A DNA stretch of 38,535 nucleotides from Rhodococcoides corynebacterioides (GTDB lineage Bacteria; Actinomycetota; Actinomycetes; Mycobacteriales; Mycobacteriaceae), in assembly GCF_019834675.1 (NCBI RefSeq), contig NZ_JABUBU010000027.1:1-38535 (forward strand). The letters are read 5' to 3'. Below, one piece after another: positions 17,920 to 26,400 of the stretch. The notes beneath the pieces are model-generated. The model did no database searches and was not told where the DNA came from. It saw nothing but the letters and a program-made list of their open reading frames with translations. Every line of letters begins with the position of its first letter. The stretch's first letter is position 1. Both the position numbers and the translations under genes were made by a program.

Positions 17920-18873
17920 ATGAACCCCGAGACCGTGAACCCTGGGACCATGGGACCCGGAACCACGAACCCCGGAATTACGAACCCCGACGCCGTCACC
18001 GAGAAGATGCCCGCGCTGCGTGTCCCGTCCGGCGGGTCCCCGGTGATCGGTCGACCTCGCGCCGACTTCCCCACGCCCGAGCGACCGGCCACCGAGCGTG
18101 GCCCCCGTGCGTACGTCGTGCACAGCCTGCTGCAGGCCAAGCGACTGCTGACCAAGTGGTTCCGTGACCCCCTGACCATGATCCAGACGGTGATCTATCC
18201 GTCGGTGACCCTGCTGATGTTCTCGGTCGTCCTCGGTCGCTCGATCACCGGCGCCACCGGCGAGAACGCCGTCTACGGCCAGGTGCCCATGATCGCGCTG
18301 GTCGGGTCGGTCTTCGGCGCACTCGCCAGTGGCGTCTCGCTCAAACGGGAGGCGCAGACCGGTCTGCTGACCCGCTTCTACGTCATGCCCACCCATCGCG
18401 CGTCGGGCCTGACCGGGCGACTGCTCGCCGAGGCCGTGCGCATGGTGCTCACCACCCTGTTCATCGTTCTGGTGGGCTTCGCCATCGGGTTCCGGTTCGA
18501 TCAGGGCGTCCTGCCCGCGATCGCGTTCTTCGGTCTGCCGCTGCTCCTCGGCACAGGGTTCGCCACGTTCGTCACCGCCCTGGCGGTCATGGCGCCGAAG
18601 CTCCCCCTGGTGGAGTTGCTGTCGCTGGTCTGCACGCTGCTCATGTTCTTCAACTCGGGATTCGTCCCCACCCGCGCCTACCCGCCCTGGCTGCAGGGCT
18701 TCGTCGCCAATCAGCCGATGAGCACCGCGATCGAATCGATGCGCGGACTGTCGGCCGGCGGTCCGGTGCAGGGCCCGCTGACCCAGACGGCGATCTGGGC
18801 CGTCGCGCTCACGGTCGTGTTCGCCGTGCCCGCCGTGCGCGGCTACCGCAAGGCGGCGATGGGACGCGACTGA
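17920..18873 (+). CDS. ABC-2 type permease (DrrC-like) with repetitive N-terminus
   Basis: A 317-residue ABC-2 permease. Residues 1-24 are a low-complexity repeat (NPET, NPGT, GPGT, NPGI, NPDA) with a further Pro-rich cytosolic stretch to ~65. Then come six membrane segments, with LMFFNSGFVPTRAYPPWLQGFVANQPMSTAIESMRGL as the ABC-2 signature. The ATG at 17920 was preferred to the overlapping GTG because AGGAGG lies ~7 nt upstream of it. It has the same fold as its neighbour and completes the exporter. Confidence 0.9.
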   Translation: MNPETVNPGTMGPGTTNPGITNPDAVTEKMPALRVPSGGSPVIGRPRADFPTPERPATERGPRAYVVHSLLQAKRLLTKWFRDPLTMIQTVIYPSVTLLMFSVVLGRSITGATGENAVYGQVPMIALVGSVFGALASGVSLKREAQTGLLTRFYVMPTHRASGLTGRLLAEAVRMVLTTLFIVLVGFAIGFRFDQGVLPAIAFFGLPLLLGTGFATFVTALAVMAPKLPLVELLSLVCTLLMFFNSGFVPTRAYPPWLQGFVANQPMSTAIESMRGLSAGGPVQGPLTQTAIWAVALTVVFAVPAVRGYRKAAMGRD

Positions 18874-18955
18874 CCGTCGCGTCGTACCCCGACCCTGTCC
18901 CGACCGTTCACCCCTCATTCTCCGTCGGATCCGGTTGCCGTTCACACCCATCTGT

Positions 18956-18983
18956 CATGACCCGGCGAAACGAATCGGTCATG
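18956..18983. promoter_or_regulatory. Inverted repeat upstream of papB (possible operator)
   Basis: CATGACC (18956-18962) and GGTCATG (18977-18983) are perfect 7-bp inverted arms separated by 14 nt, about 50 nt before the papB start. The layout would suit a dimeric regulator. A TTGCCG at 18934-18939 and TAGAGA at 19001-19006 are possible but weak promoter elements, so the promoter itself is unresolved. Confidence 0.3.
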
Positions 18984-19029
18984 GCGAACGATTGCCGGAG
19001 TAGAGACAGGCGAAAGTGGGTGGTGCACC

Positions 19030-19449
19030 GTGACGGATCGACGCACAGTGCTCGGTTCCGGGCTCGACGACGGACAGGCGAACGACCGCGAATCGACGGC
19101 GGACGACGCCGCCGATCCGCAGAACCGTCTGGCCACCCTGCGCGCGGAGCTCGACCGCATCGACGCCGGTCTGCGTGACGCGCTGCGCGATCGCCTGCGG
19201 GTGTGCGAGGAGGTCGGCCGCCTCAAGCGTGACCACGACATCCCCGTGATGCAGCCCGCCCGCGTCGACCAGGTCACCCGCGGTGCCCGCGAGTACGCCG
19301 AGCGCCACGACGTGGACCCCGACTACTTCGACGCCGTGTACCGCTCCATCATTGCCGAGACCTGCCGGGTGGAGGATCTGCTCGTCGGCGCAGACGACTC
19401 GGGCCGGCCGGGCACGACCGACCGGGCTCACGACGAGGCCCGGCGGTGA
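19030..19449 (+). CDS. papB: 4-amino-4-deoxychorismate mutase (PapB/CmlD-like, AroQ fold)
   Basis: A 139-residue AroQ-type chorismate mutase. The all-helical core LATLRAELDRIDAGLRDALRDRLRVCEEVGRLKRDHDIPVMQPARVDQV...YRSIIAETCRVEDLL keeps the arginines and lysine that bind the substrate in this family. A ~30-residue acidic N-terminal tail and a polar C-terminal tail flank it. Alone it could be a housekeeping chorismate mutase. Because it overlaps a 4-amino-4-deoxychorismate (ADC) synthase and is followed by a prephenate-dehydrogenase homologue, I infer it rearranges ADC to 4-amino-4-deoxyprephenate. The GTG start at 19030 puts the core at the expected place. It is the first gene of a four-gene overlapping operon. 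Confidence 0.83.
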   Translation: MTDRRTVLGSGLDDGQANDRESTADDAADPQNRLATLRAELDRIDAGLRDALRDRLRVCEEVGRLKRDHDIPVMQPARVDQVTRGAREYAERHDVDPDYFDAVYRSIIAETCRVEDLLVGADDSGRPGTTDRAHDEARR

Positions 19450-21626
19450 CCCGCGTCCTGCTGGTCGACAACGTCGACTCCTTCACCTACAACCTTGCCG
19501 AGCTCCTGGCCGCGGTGACCGGCGAGCGTCCGGTGGTCGTCCGCAACGACGTCCCGTTCGACTCGCTGGACCTGGCGTCGTACGACGCCGTCGTCCTCTC
19601 TCCCGGCCCCGGCAACCCGCAGAACCCGGCCGATTTCGGCGTGTGCGCGCGCATCCTCGACGAGACGGCGATGCCCGTGCTCGGTGTCTGCCTCGGTCAC
19701 CAGGGCATCGCCGCGGCGCACGGCGCCTGCGTGGTGCGCGCGGCCGAACCGATGCACGGCCGCCTGTCCCGGATCGAGCACACCGGCACCGGACTGTTCG
19801 CCGGGCTCGACCACCCGCTCTCCGTCGTCCGCTACCACTCCCTGATCGTCGAGGGCCTGCCCGACGAGGTGTCGGTCACCGCCTGGACCGCCGACGGCGT
19901 GCCGATGGCGATCGAGCACGCCACGCTCCCTCGGTGGGGCGTGCAGTTCCACCCGGAGTCGATCGAATCCGCCGGTGGGCACCGGCTGATCGCGAACTTC
20001 CTGGACCTCGCGCGGGCCGCGCGACCGCAGCGATCGACGCCGGTCGAGGCGCCGCCCGCACCCGCCCGGGCCGCCGGTTCGGACGCGGTGGGTTACGAGG
20101 TGCTCGTGCGCGAGGTCGGCGTCGACGCCGATCCGCGGGCGGTCTACGACGCCGTCACCGGCGGCGACCACGGCCGCTTCTGGCTCGACGGCAGCGTCGA
20201 GCCCGACGCGCGGTTCACCATCATCGGCGACTGCCGCGGACCGCTCGCCGAGTACGTCACCTACGACGTCGACACGACCACCGTCACCGTCCGGGGAAGC
20301 GACGGCCGCAGCCGCACGGTGCGGACGCCGTTCTTCGACTACCTCGACGCGTCGTTGCGGGACCGCGCGCTGCCGCACGGCGGTGACCGACAGGACGGTG
20401 ACCCCCGGGGCGGCGACCTGCCGTTCGACTTCCGGCTCGGCTACGTCGGCTACCTCGGCTACGAGCTCAAGGCGGAGACGGGCGGCGACGCCGTGCACTC
20501 CTCCCCCGATCCCGACGCGGCCCTCGTCTTCGCCGATCGCGCCGTCGTCCTCGATCACGACGGCCGTCGCGCGTTCGCGCTGGCCCTGACCGACGGGTCG
20601 GACGCCGTCCGCTCCGCGTCGGACCGGTGGCTCGACGAGGTCGAGACGACGCTGCGCCGCCTGCCCTGCGCGGGCGGCGGCGCCGAACCGACGCCGATCG
20701 CGACGCACCCGACCGACACCGGTCTCGATCTCCGCCACAACCACGCGTCGTACGTCGACCTCGTGGCCCACTGCCAGAGCGAGATCGCCGCCGGCGAGAC
20801 CTACGAGGTCTGTCTGACCAACGTCGCCCGGTCCCCGGTGACGGTCGACCCGGTCTCGACGTTCGATCACCTGCGCACCATCTCCCCGGTGCCGTACGGC
20901 GCGCTGCTCGAGTTCGACGGGCTCGCCGTGGTGAGTACGTCGCCCGAGCGGTTCCTGCGCATCGACACCGCCGGTGTCGTCGAGTCCAAGCCGATCAAGG
21001 GCACGCGCCCGCGCGGCGCGACGGCGGGTGCCGACGCCGCGTTGCGCGAGGACCTCGTCGCGTCCGAGAAGGACCGCGCGGAGAACCTCATGATCGTCGA
21101 CCTGGTCCGCAACGACCTCTCGCGTGTCTGCGCGACGGGATCGGTGCACGTGCCGGTGCTGTTCGGCATCGAGAGCTACGCGTCGGTGCACCAGATGGTC
21201 TCGACGGTGCGGGGCGCGCTCACCGACGCCTCGGCGGTGGACTGCGTGCGGGCGATGTTCCCCGGCGGGTCCATGACGGGGGCGCCGAAGGTGCGGACCA
21301 TGGAGATCATCGACCGCCTCGAAGCGGGGCCGCGCGGGGTGTACTCGGGCAGCATCGGCTACCTCTCGCTCAACGGCACGGCCGACCTGTCCATCGTCAT
21401 CCGCACCCTGGTGACGACGCCCGAGGGCGCCCGGTTCGGCATCGGCGGCGCCATCACGGCACTGTCCGACCCCGAGGAGGAGTTCGAGGAGACGCTGGTC
21501 AAGGCCTCCACCATGGCCCGCGCCCTCGCCGCCGCTCCGGTGCGGACCACGGTCGCGCCGGCCGCTCATCGTCCGGCTCTGTCGCGTCGACGCCGGTCCG
21601 CGGTGGGTCGGCAGCACCGGGCATGA
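19446..21626 (+). CDS. papA: Fused 4-amino-4-deoxychorismate synthase (PabA-PabB type; PapA/CmlB-like)
   Basis: A 726-residue fusion. Residues ~1-195 are a class I glutamine amidotransferase with Cys82 in GVCLGHQG and His169/Glu171 in FHPES. Residues ~215-705 are the chorismate-binding component. The motif PIKGTRPRG (Lys518) has the lysine that distinguishes ADC synthases from anthranilate synthases (PIAGT); MFPGGSMTGAPKVRTMEIIDRLE and GIGGAITALSDPEEEFEET complete the active site. It aminates chorismate to ADC using glutamine ammonia. No PabC lyase is encoded nearby, and the neighbours act on ADC by the p-aminophenylalanine route, so this is more likely dedicated to secondary metabolism than to folate. 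GTG overlaps the papB stop; its own stop overlaps the papC ATG. Confidence 0.88.
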   Translation: MTRVLLVDNVDSFTYNLAELLAAVTGERPVVVRNDVPFDSLDLASYDAVVLSPGPGNPQNPADFGVCARILDETAMPVLGVCLGHQGIAAAHGACVVRAAEPMHGRLSRIEHTGTGLFAGLDHPLSVVRYHSLIVEGLPDEVSVTAWTADGVPMAIEHATLPRWGVQFHPESIESAGGHRLIANFLDLARAARPQRSTPVEAPPAPARAAGSDAVGYEVLVREVGVDADPRAVYDAVTGGDHGRFWLDGSVEPDARFTIIGDCRGPLAEYVTYDVDTTTVTVRGSDGRSRTVRTPFFDYLDASLRDRALPHGGDRQDGDPRGGDLPFDFRLGYVGYLGYELKAETGGDAVHSSPDPDAALVFADRAVVLDHDGRRAFALALTDGSDAVRSASDRWLDEVETTLRRLPCAGGGAEPTPIATHPTDTGLDLRHNHASYVDLVAHCQSEIAAGETYEVCLTNVARSPVTVDPVSTFDHLRTISPVPYGALLEFDGLAVVSTSPERFLRIDTAGVVESKPIKGTRPRGATAGADAALREDLVASEKDRAENLMIVDLVRNDLSRVCATGSVHVPVLFGIESYASVHQMVSTVRGALTDASAVDCVRAMFPGGSMTGAPKVRTMEIIDRLEAGPRGVYSGSIGYLSLNGTADLSIVIRTLVTTPEGARFGIGGAITALSDPEEEFEETLVKASTMARALAAAPVRTTVAPAAHRPALSRRRRSAVGRQHRA

Positions 21627-22501
21627 TCCGGCGGGTCGTCGTGGTGGGAGGCGCCGGCGCGGTCGGCGCGCTGTACGCCGACGCGTTCGCCGGGGCCGGC
21701 TGTGCGGTGTCGGTGCTCGATCCCGCGGCGGACGAGGTGGGCGGCGACGTCCTCCGGCCCGACGCCGCGGCCACCGACCGGCTCGGCGCCGCGGACGTCG
21801 TGATCCTCGCGGTTCCCGAATCGGTGGCCCTGGCCGCCGTGCCGGTGCTGAGCACGATCGCCCCGCGCGCCACCGTCGTCGACACGCTCTCGGTCAAGAC
21901 CGCGATCGCCGACGCCGTCGCGCGCTCGACCGTCGTCGCCGCCGTCGGGCTCAACCCGATGTACGCGCCGTCCCTCGGGATGGACGGGCGCCCCACCGCC
22001 GCCGTCGTGCATCGCGACGGCCCGGCCGTCGCGTCGGTGCTCGAGGTCGTCGCCGCCCGCGGACCCGTGGTGCGGGTCTCGGCGTCCGAGCACGACCGCG
22101 TGGTGGCGTCGACGCAGGCGCTCACCCACGCGGCGATCCTCGCGTTCGGGACCGCCCTGGCGGAACTCGGGGTCGACCCCGCGGTGGCCGCGGCGCTCGG
22201 GCCCCCGCCCTTCGCGACGGCGACGGCTCTCCTCGCCCGCGTGGCGACGGGCACCCCCGAGGTGTACGCCGATGTGCAACAGGGCAATCCGTTCGCCGCA
22301 CCGGCGCGCGCCGCGCTCGGACGCGCCGTGGCGACGGTCGATTCGTCCTGCGCCGACGTCGCCGAGTTCACCGCCCTGCTCGCCACCGCTCGGGCCGCAC
22401 TCGGCCCCGAACTCGCGCCCGCGTCCGCGCGGTGCGCGGACCTCTTCGACCGGTTGCGGTCCATCGACCGCCCCGAATCCGACCAGGAGGACCTGCAGTG
22501 A
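21623..22501 (+). CDS. papC: 4-amino-4-deoxyprephenate dehydrogenase (PapC/CmlC-like, TyrA family)
   Basis: A 292-residue TyrA-family protein. The N-terminal Rossmann motif is RRVVVVGGAGAVGALYADAF, followed by DVVILAVPE and VDTLSVKTAI. The helical dimerisation domain includes ASTQALTHAAILAFGTALAELGV. Where ordinary prephenate dehydrogenases have a His-Pro motif (HPMxGP), this one reads NPMYAPSLG, so a residue near the ring 4-substituent is Asn rather than His; this would suit an amino rather than hydroxyl group, but that is inference. It should oxidatively decarboxylate 4-amino-4-deoxyprephenate to 4-aminophenylpyruvate. ATGA overlap with papA and GTGA overlap with the next gene. The transaminase that would finish p-aminophenylalanine is not in this window. 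Confidence 0.82.
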   Translation: MIRRVVVVGGAGAVGALYADAFAGAGCAVSVLDPAADEVGGDVLRPDAAATDRLGAADVVILAVPESVALAAVPVLSTIAPRATVVDTLSVKTAIADAVARSTVVAAVGLNPMYAPSLGMDGRPTAAVVHRDGPAVASVLEVVAARGPVVRVSASEHDRVVASTQALTHAAILAFGTALAELGVDPAVAAALGPPPFATATALLARVATGTPEVYADVQQGNPFAAPARAALGRAVATVDSSCADVAEFTALLATARAALGPELAPASARCADLFDRLRSIDRPESDQEDLQ

Positions 22502-23433
22502 CCGCCACCTCGTTCGATGCGGAACCGTCCCTCGAGCCGCGCACGCCCGTCGAGAGCGCCGTCGTGGATCGCCTGCGCGGCAACTGGAGTCGTCGCGCCG
22601 CGGTGAAGAAGGCCGATCCCGACTGGACCGGTCTCTTCGACCCGGACAAGCACGACTACCCCGATGCGCTGGTGCCGTTCGGTCGTCATCCGATCTACCT
22701 CGCGCTCGACGAGCAGCAGCGGCACCGCATCCGGGCCGCGGCGTGGATCGCGTTCAACAAGAACGTGATGGACGTCGAGCAGCACGTCGTCAACCCCGGC
22801 TTCGCCCTGCTCGCCCGCGACGTGTTCGACACCGGCATGGGCGATTCCCTGGCCGTCGCGGTGACCCAGGCGATGGTGGACGAGCAATACCACACCCTCA
22901 TGCACCTGCAGGCCAGTGCGCTGACCCGGAGCGAACGCGGACTCGCCCTGGCGGATCGAGATCTCCCCGCGCCCACCACCGTTCGCCGGCTGCGGGCCGA
23001 GCTCGCCGCCGCGGAGTCCGAGCACGACGCCGCGCTCATCGGGCTCGCCTACACCACCGTCGCCGAGATCTCCATCACCTCGTACCTCGCGCTCATCGAG
23101 GACGGCCCCGACATCCAACCGGTCAACCGGGCGACGGTCGCACTGCACGAGCGCGACGAGCACTGCCACGCGTCGATCGCCGACGAGATGGCCGTGGTGG
23201 TGTATCGCCGTCTGTCCGAGCGGGATCGGGCGTTCTTCCAGGCGAGTCTGGATCGCGCGATGGAGGCGTTCTCCGCCAACGACATGACCACCTGGGAGCG
23301 CATCCTCGAGCTCGAGGACGTGCCGGAGCGCCACCGGATGCTGCGCGAGGTCGCGGCGGACGCCACGCGAGAGCCGTTGCTGCAGGACTACTCCGGCATC
23401 GAGAAGCTCCGCCGGACGTTAGCGACCTGCTGA
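22498..23433 (+). CDS. AurF/CmlI-type non-haem di-iron N-oxygenase
   Basis: A 311-residue ferritin-like arylamine oxygenase. All seven metal ligands known from AurF are present with near-identical spacing: Glu94 (DVEQH), Glu129 and His132 (VDEQYHTLMH), Glu190 (TVAEISITSY), His217, Glu221 and His224 (HERDEHCH). AurF and CmlI oxidise an aryl amine to a nitro group using O2. Here the substrate is expected to be p-aminophenylalanine or a carrier-bound or later derivative, since papABC lie directly upstream and overlap. The last 15 bases overlap the 3' end of the NRPS on the other strand. AurF and CmlI are slightly longer (~337), but no core element is missing. Confidence 0.85.
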   Translation: MTATSFDAEPSLEPRTPVESAVVDRLRGNWSRRAAVKKADPDWTGLFDPDKHDYPDALVPFGRHPIYLALDEQQRHRIRAAAWIAFNKNVMDVEQHVVNPGFALLARDVFDTGMGDSLAVAVTQAMVDEQYHTLMHLQASALTRSERGLALADRDLPAPTTVRRLRAELAAAESEHDAALIGLAYTTVAEISITSYLALIEDGPDIQPVNRATVALHERDEHCHASIADEMAVVVYRRLSERDRAFFQASLDRAMEAFSANDMTTWERILELEDVPERHRMLREVAADATREPLLQDYSGIEKLRRTLATC

Positions 23434-26400
23434 CGCACGGTGGTGGGTGACGGACACCGTCGCCTCGGTGGGCCCGTAGAGATTGTGCACCGTCGGACCG
23501 TCCTGCCCGGTGGTCGCGCGTACGGCGTCGACCAGCGCGGCGGGCAGGGCCTCACCGATGCACAGGATGTCGCACACCGATGCCATCGCGTCGGCGACGC
23601 CGGACGGATCGTGTGCGAGGAACGACGCGAGGGGCGACGGAACGAACGTCACCGTCGTGACCCGGTGGCGGCGCAGGGTGTCGGCCAGGATCGCCGGGTC
23701 GCGGTCGCAGTCCGGCGGCCCGACCACCAGCGTCGCGCCGCCGATCATCGGCCACCACAGCTCCCAGACCGAGAGGTCGAACGTCACGCGGGTGCGCCAC
23801 AGCATGACCGCCTCGGGGACCGACGGCACCGCGGAGTGCAACCACAGCAGCTGTGACGCGACGGCACCCTGCGGCACGACGACACCCTTCGGCGCGCCGG
23901 TCGAGCCCGAGGTGAACAGGACGTAGGCCGGATGGCCGGGCGCGACGGACGTCCCGGCGCCGCACCGACGTTCGGCGCCCCGCACCCGGGCGCGCCGGTC
24001 CTCGGGCCACGACGGGTCGACCGGCAGATATGCCGCCCCGGCGGACACGATCGCCTGCACCTCGACCAGGAAGTCGACGCTGCGCTCGGCGCGAACCGCG
24101 ACCACCGATTCGGGACCCACGCCGTCGGCGATCAGCCGGTCCCGACGAGCCCGGACACGTTCCCCGAGTGCGGCGTACGTGAGTTCGGTGTCCCCGTCGA
24201 CGACGGCCACCCGGTCCGCGTGCGCCCGGTACGACGCCGTCAGCAGGTCGGTGAGAGTGAGCGGCGGCGCCGCGGACCGGGCGCCGACGGCGAGCAGCGC
24301 TGCTTCCTCGGCCGGCTCCATCAGCGGGGCGTCGCCCACCGGCCGCGCGGGATCCGCGACCAGGGCGGCGAGCAGGATCGGGAGGGACCGCGCCCACGCG
24401 CGGGCCGTCGCCTCGTCGAACAGATCGGTCGCGTAGGTCAGGGCCGCCGCCATGCCGTCGGTAGCCCCCGCGTTCTCGGCACCGTCGGCCACGACGAGAT
24501 GCAGGTCGTACTGCGACGTTCCGGCATCGACGTCGAGAGGCGCGATCTCGACGCCCTCCACGACCGCCGACGGGCGCGTGAGGTTCTGATAGGAGAGCAT
24601 GATCTGGAACACCGGATGGTGCGCCGTGGACCGCACCGGATCCAGCGCGTCGACCACCCGCTCGAAGGGCAGGTCCGCGTGCCCGAACGCGTCGAGGTCG
24701 GCGCTGCGCACGGCGCGCACCACGTCCTCGAACGACCGACGCCCGTCGACCCGGGTACGCAGCACGACGGTGCCGACGAACATGCCCACGACGTCGTCGA
24801 GCAGCGCGTCGCCGCGGCCCGCGACGGGTGTGCCGATCACGATGTCGTTCTCCCGTGACCAGCGCGCGAGGAACACCGCCAGCGCGGCGTGGACCACCAT
24901 GAACGGAGTGGCGCCGGTCGCGGCGGCCACGCGCTGCACGCCGCCGGTCGTCTCCGCGTCGAAGGCCACGGGCACCGTCGCCGCCCGCAGGGACGCCACC
25001 GGCGGACGCGGCCGATCCGTGGGCAGGATCGGCGACTCCGGCGCGCCGGCCAGCGCGTCTCGCCAGAACCGCACGTGTGCGGCGGCCTCGCTGCCGGGGT
25101 CGGCGTCGTCACCGAGCCGCGCGCGCTGCCACACGGCGACGTCCGCGTACTGCACCGGCAGCGGAGCGAAGGCGGGCGCGGCACCGGCGACCCGAGCGGC
25201 GTACGCCTGCAGAAGATCTCGGACCAGCGGCTGCATCGATTCCCCGTCGAGGGCGACGTGGTGGACGACGAGGGCGAACAGGTACTCGGTGTCGGCGGCG
25301 GTGCCGGAGGCGGGGTCGGCGGCGAGCCGCCACAACCGGACGGCGACCGGCGGCGCGGCCGTCACGTCGAACCGCGTTCCGACGAACGCCGCGACCGCCG
25401 ACGTCGGATCGTCGGTCACCGGAACCGGCTCGAGAGCCACGGGTACCGATTCCGGGGGCAGCACCTCCTGGAAGGGCCCGTTGTCGGAATCGGGATAGCG
25501 GGTGCGCAATACCTCGTGCCGGGCGACGACGTCCCGCACGGCCGCCGCCAGCGCCGCGACGTCCACCGGGCCGCTCATGCGCGTCACCAGTGGCACGTTG
25601 TACGCCGTGGCCGGTCCCGTCGACGACGACCCGGTGGTGTCGAACCGGTTGGCGAACCACATGCGCGCCTGGGCGTAGGACAGGGGCGGACGGTCCGGGC
25701 GGGGCAGCGAGCCCGGCGCGAGAACCGCGCCGGCCCCGGCGTTCTCGACGGCCGACCCGGACTCGGGATCGGTCGCCGGGTCGGTCAGGTACGCCGCGAG
25801 CCCGGCGGCCGTCGGTCGGTCGAAGACGGCCCGCACGGGCACCCGTCGACCGAACTCGCGCCCCAACCGCGAAGCGACGCGGGTGGCACCCAGCGAGTCG
25901 CCGCCGTGCCGGAAGAAGTCGTCGTCGGCGCCGAGTTCGACCCCCGTGGTCACCGCGGCGAACGCGGCGAGGACCGCGCGTTCGGCGTCGCTGCTCGCCG
26001 CGCGACCCGGAACCGGTGGTGTCGGGGCCGAATCCGGCGCGGGCAGTGCGGCCGTGTCGATCTTGCCGTTCGGCGTCAGCGGCAGGCGGTCGAGCACCAC
26101 CACGGCCGACGGCACCAGCGCGGCCGGAAGATCGGCGGCGAGCAGAGTGCGGAGGTGGTCGGGGGTGCGCTCGCCGCGCTGGACGACGTAGCTGACCAGC
26201 ACCGTGTCCCCCGCCGGCGTCGTCCGGGGCACGGTCACCGCCGCGTCGACCCCGTGCCGCTGGACCAGAACGGCGTCGACCTCGCTCGGCTCGACCCGGA
26301 TACCGCGCACCTTGACCTGGGTGTCCGCCCGCCCGACGTACCGCAGCACGGGGGCGGCGTCGTCCGTCGCCACCACGGCGCGCACCAGGTCACCCGTGCG

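Noticed and set aside
19030..22501. Housekeeping folate/tyrosine gene group
   Set aside because: Chorismate mutase, ADC synthase and TyrA homologues overlapping in one operon with an AurF-like oxygenase fit the p-aminophenylalanine route far better, and no PabC lyase is present.
23300..23418. Continuation of the NRPS after its stop through a frameshift
   Set aside because: I read all three minus-strand frames left of 23419 and saw no A6-A10 or carrier motif; the DNA is coding for the oxygenase on the other strand.
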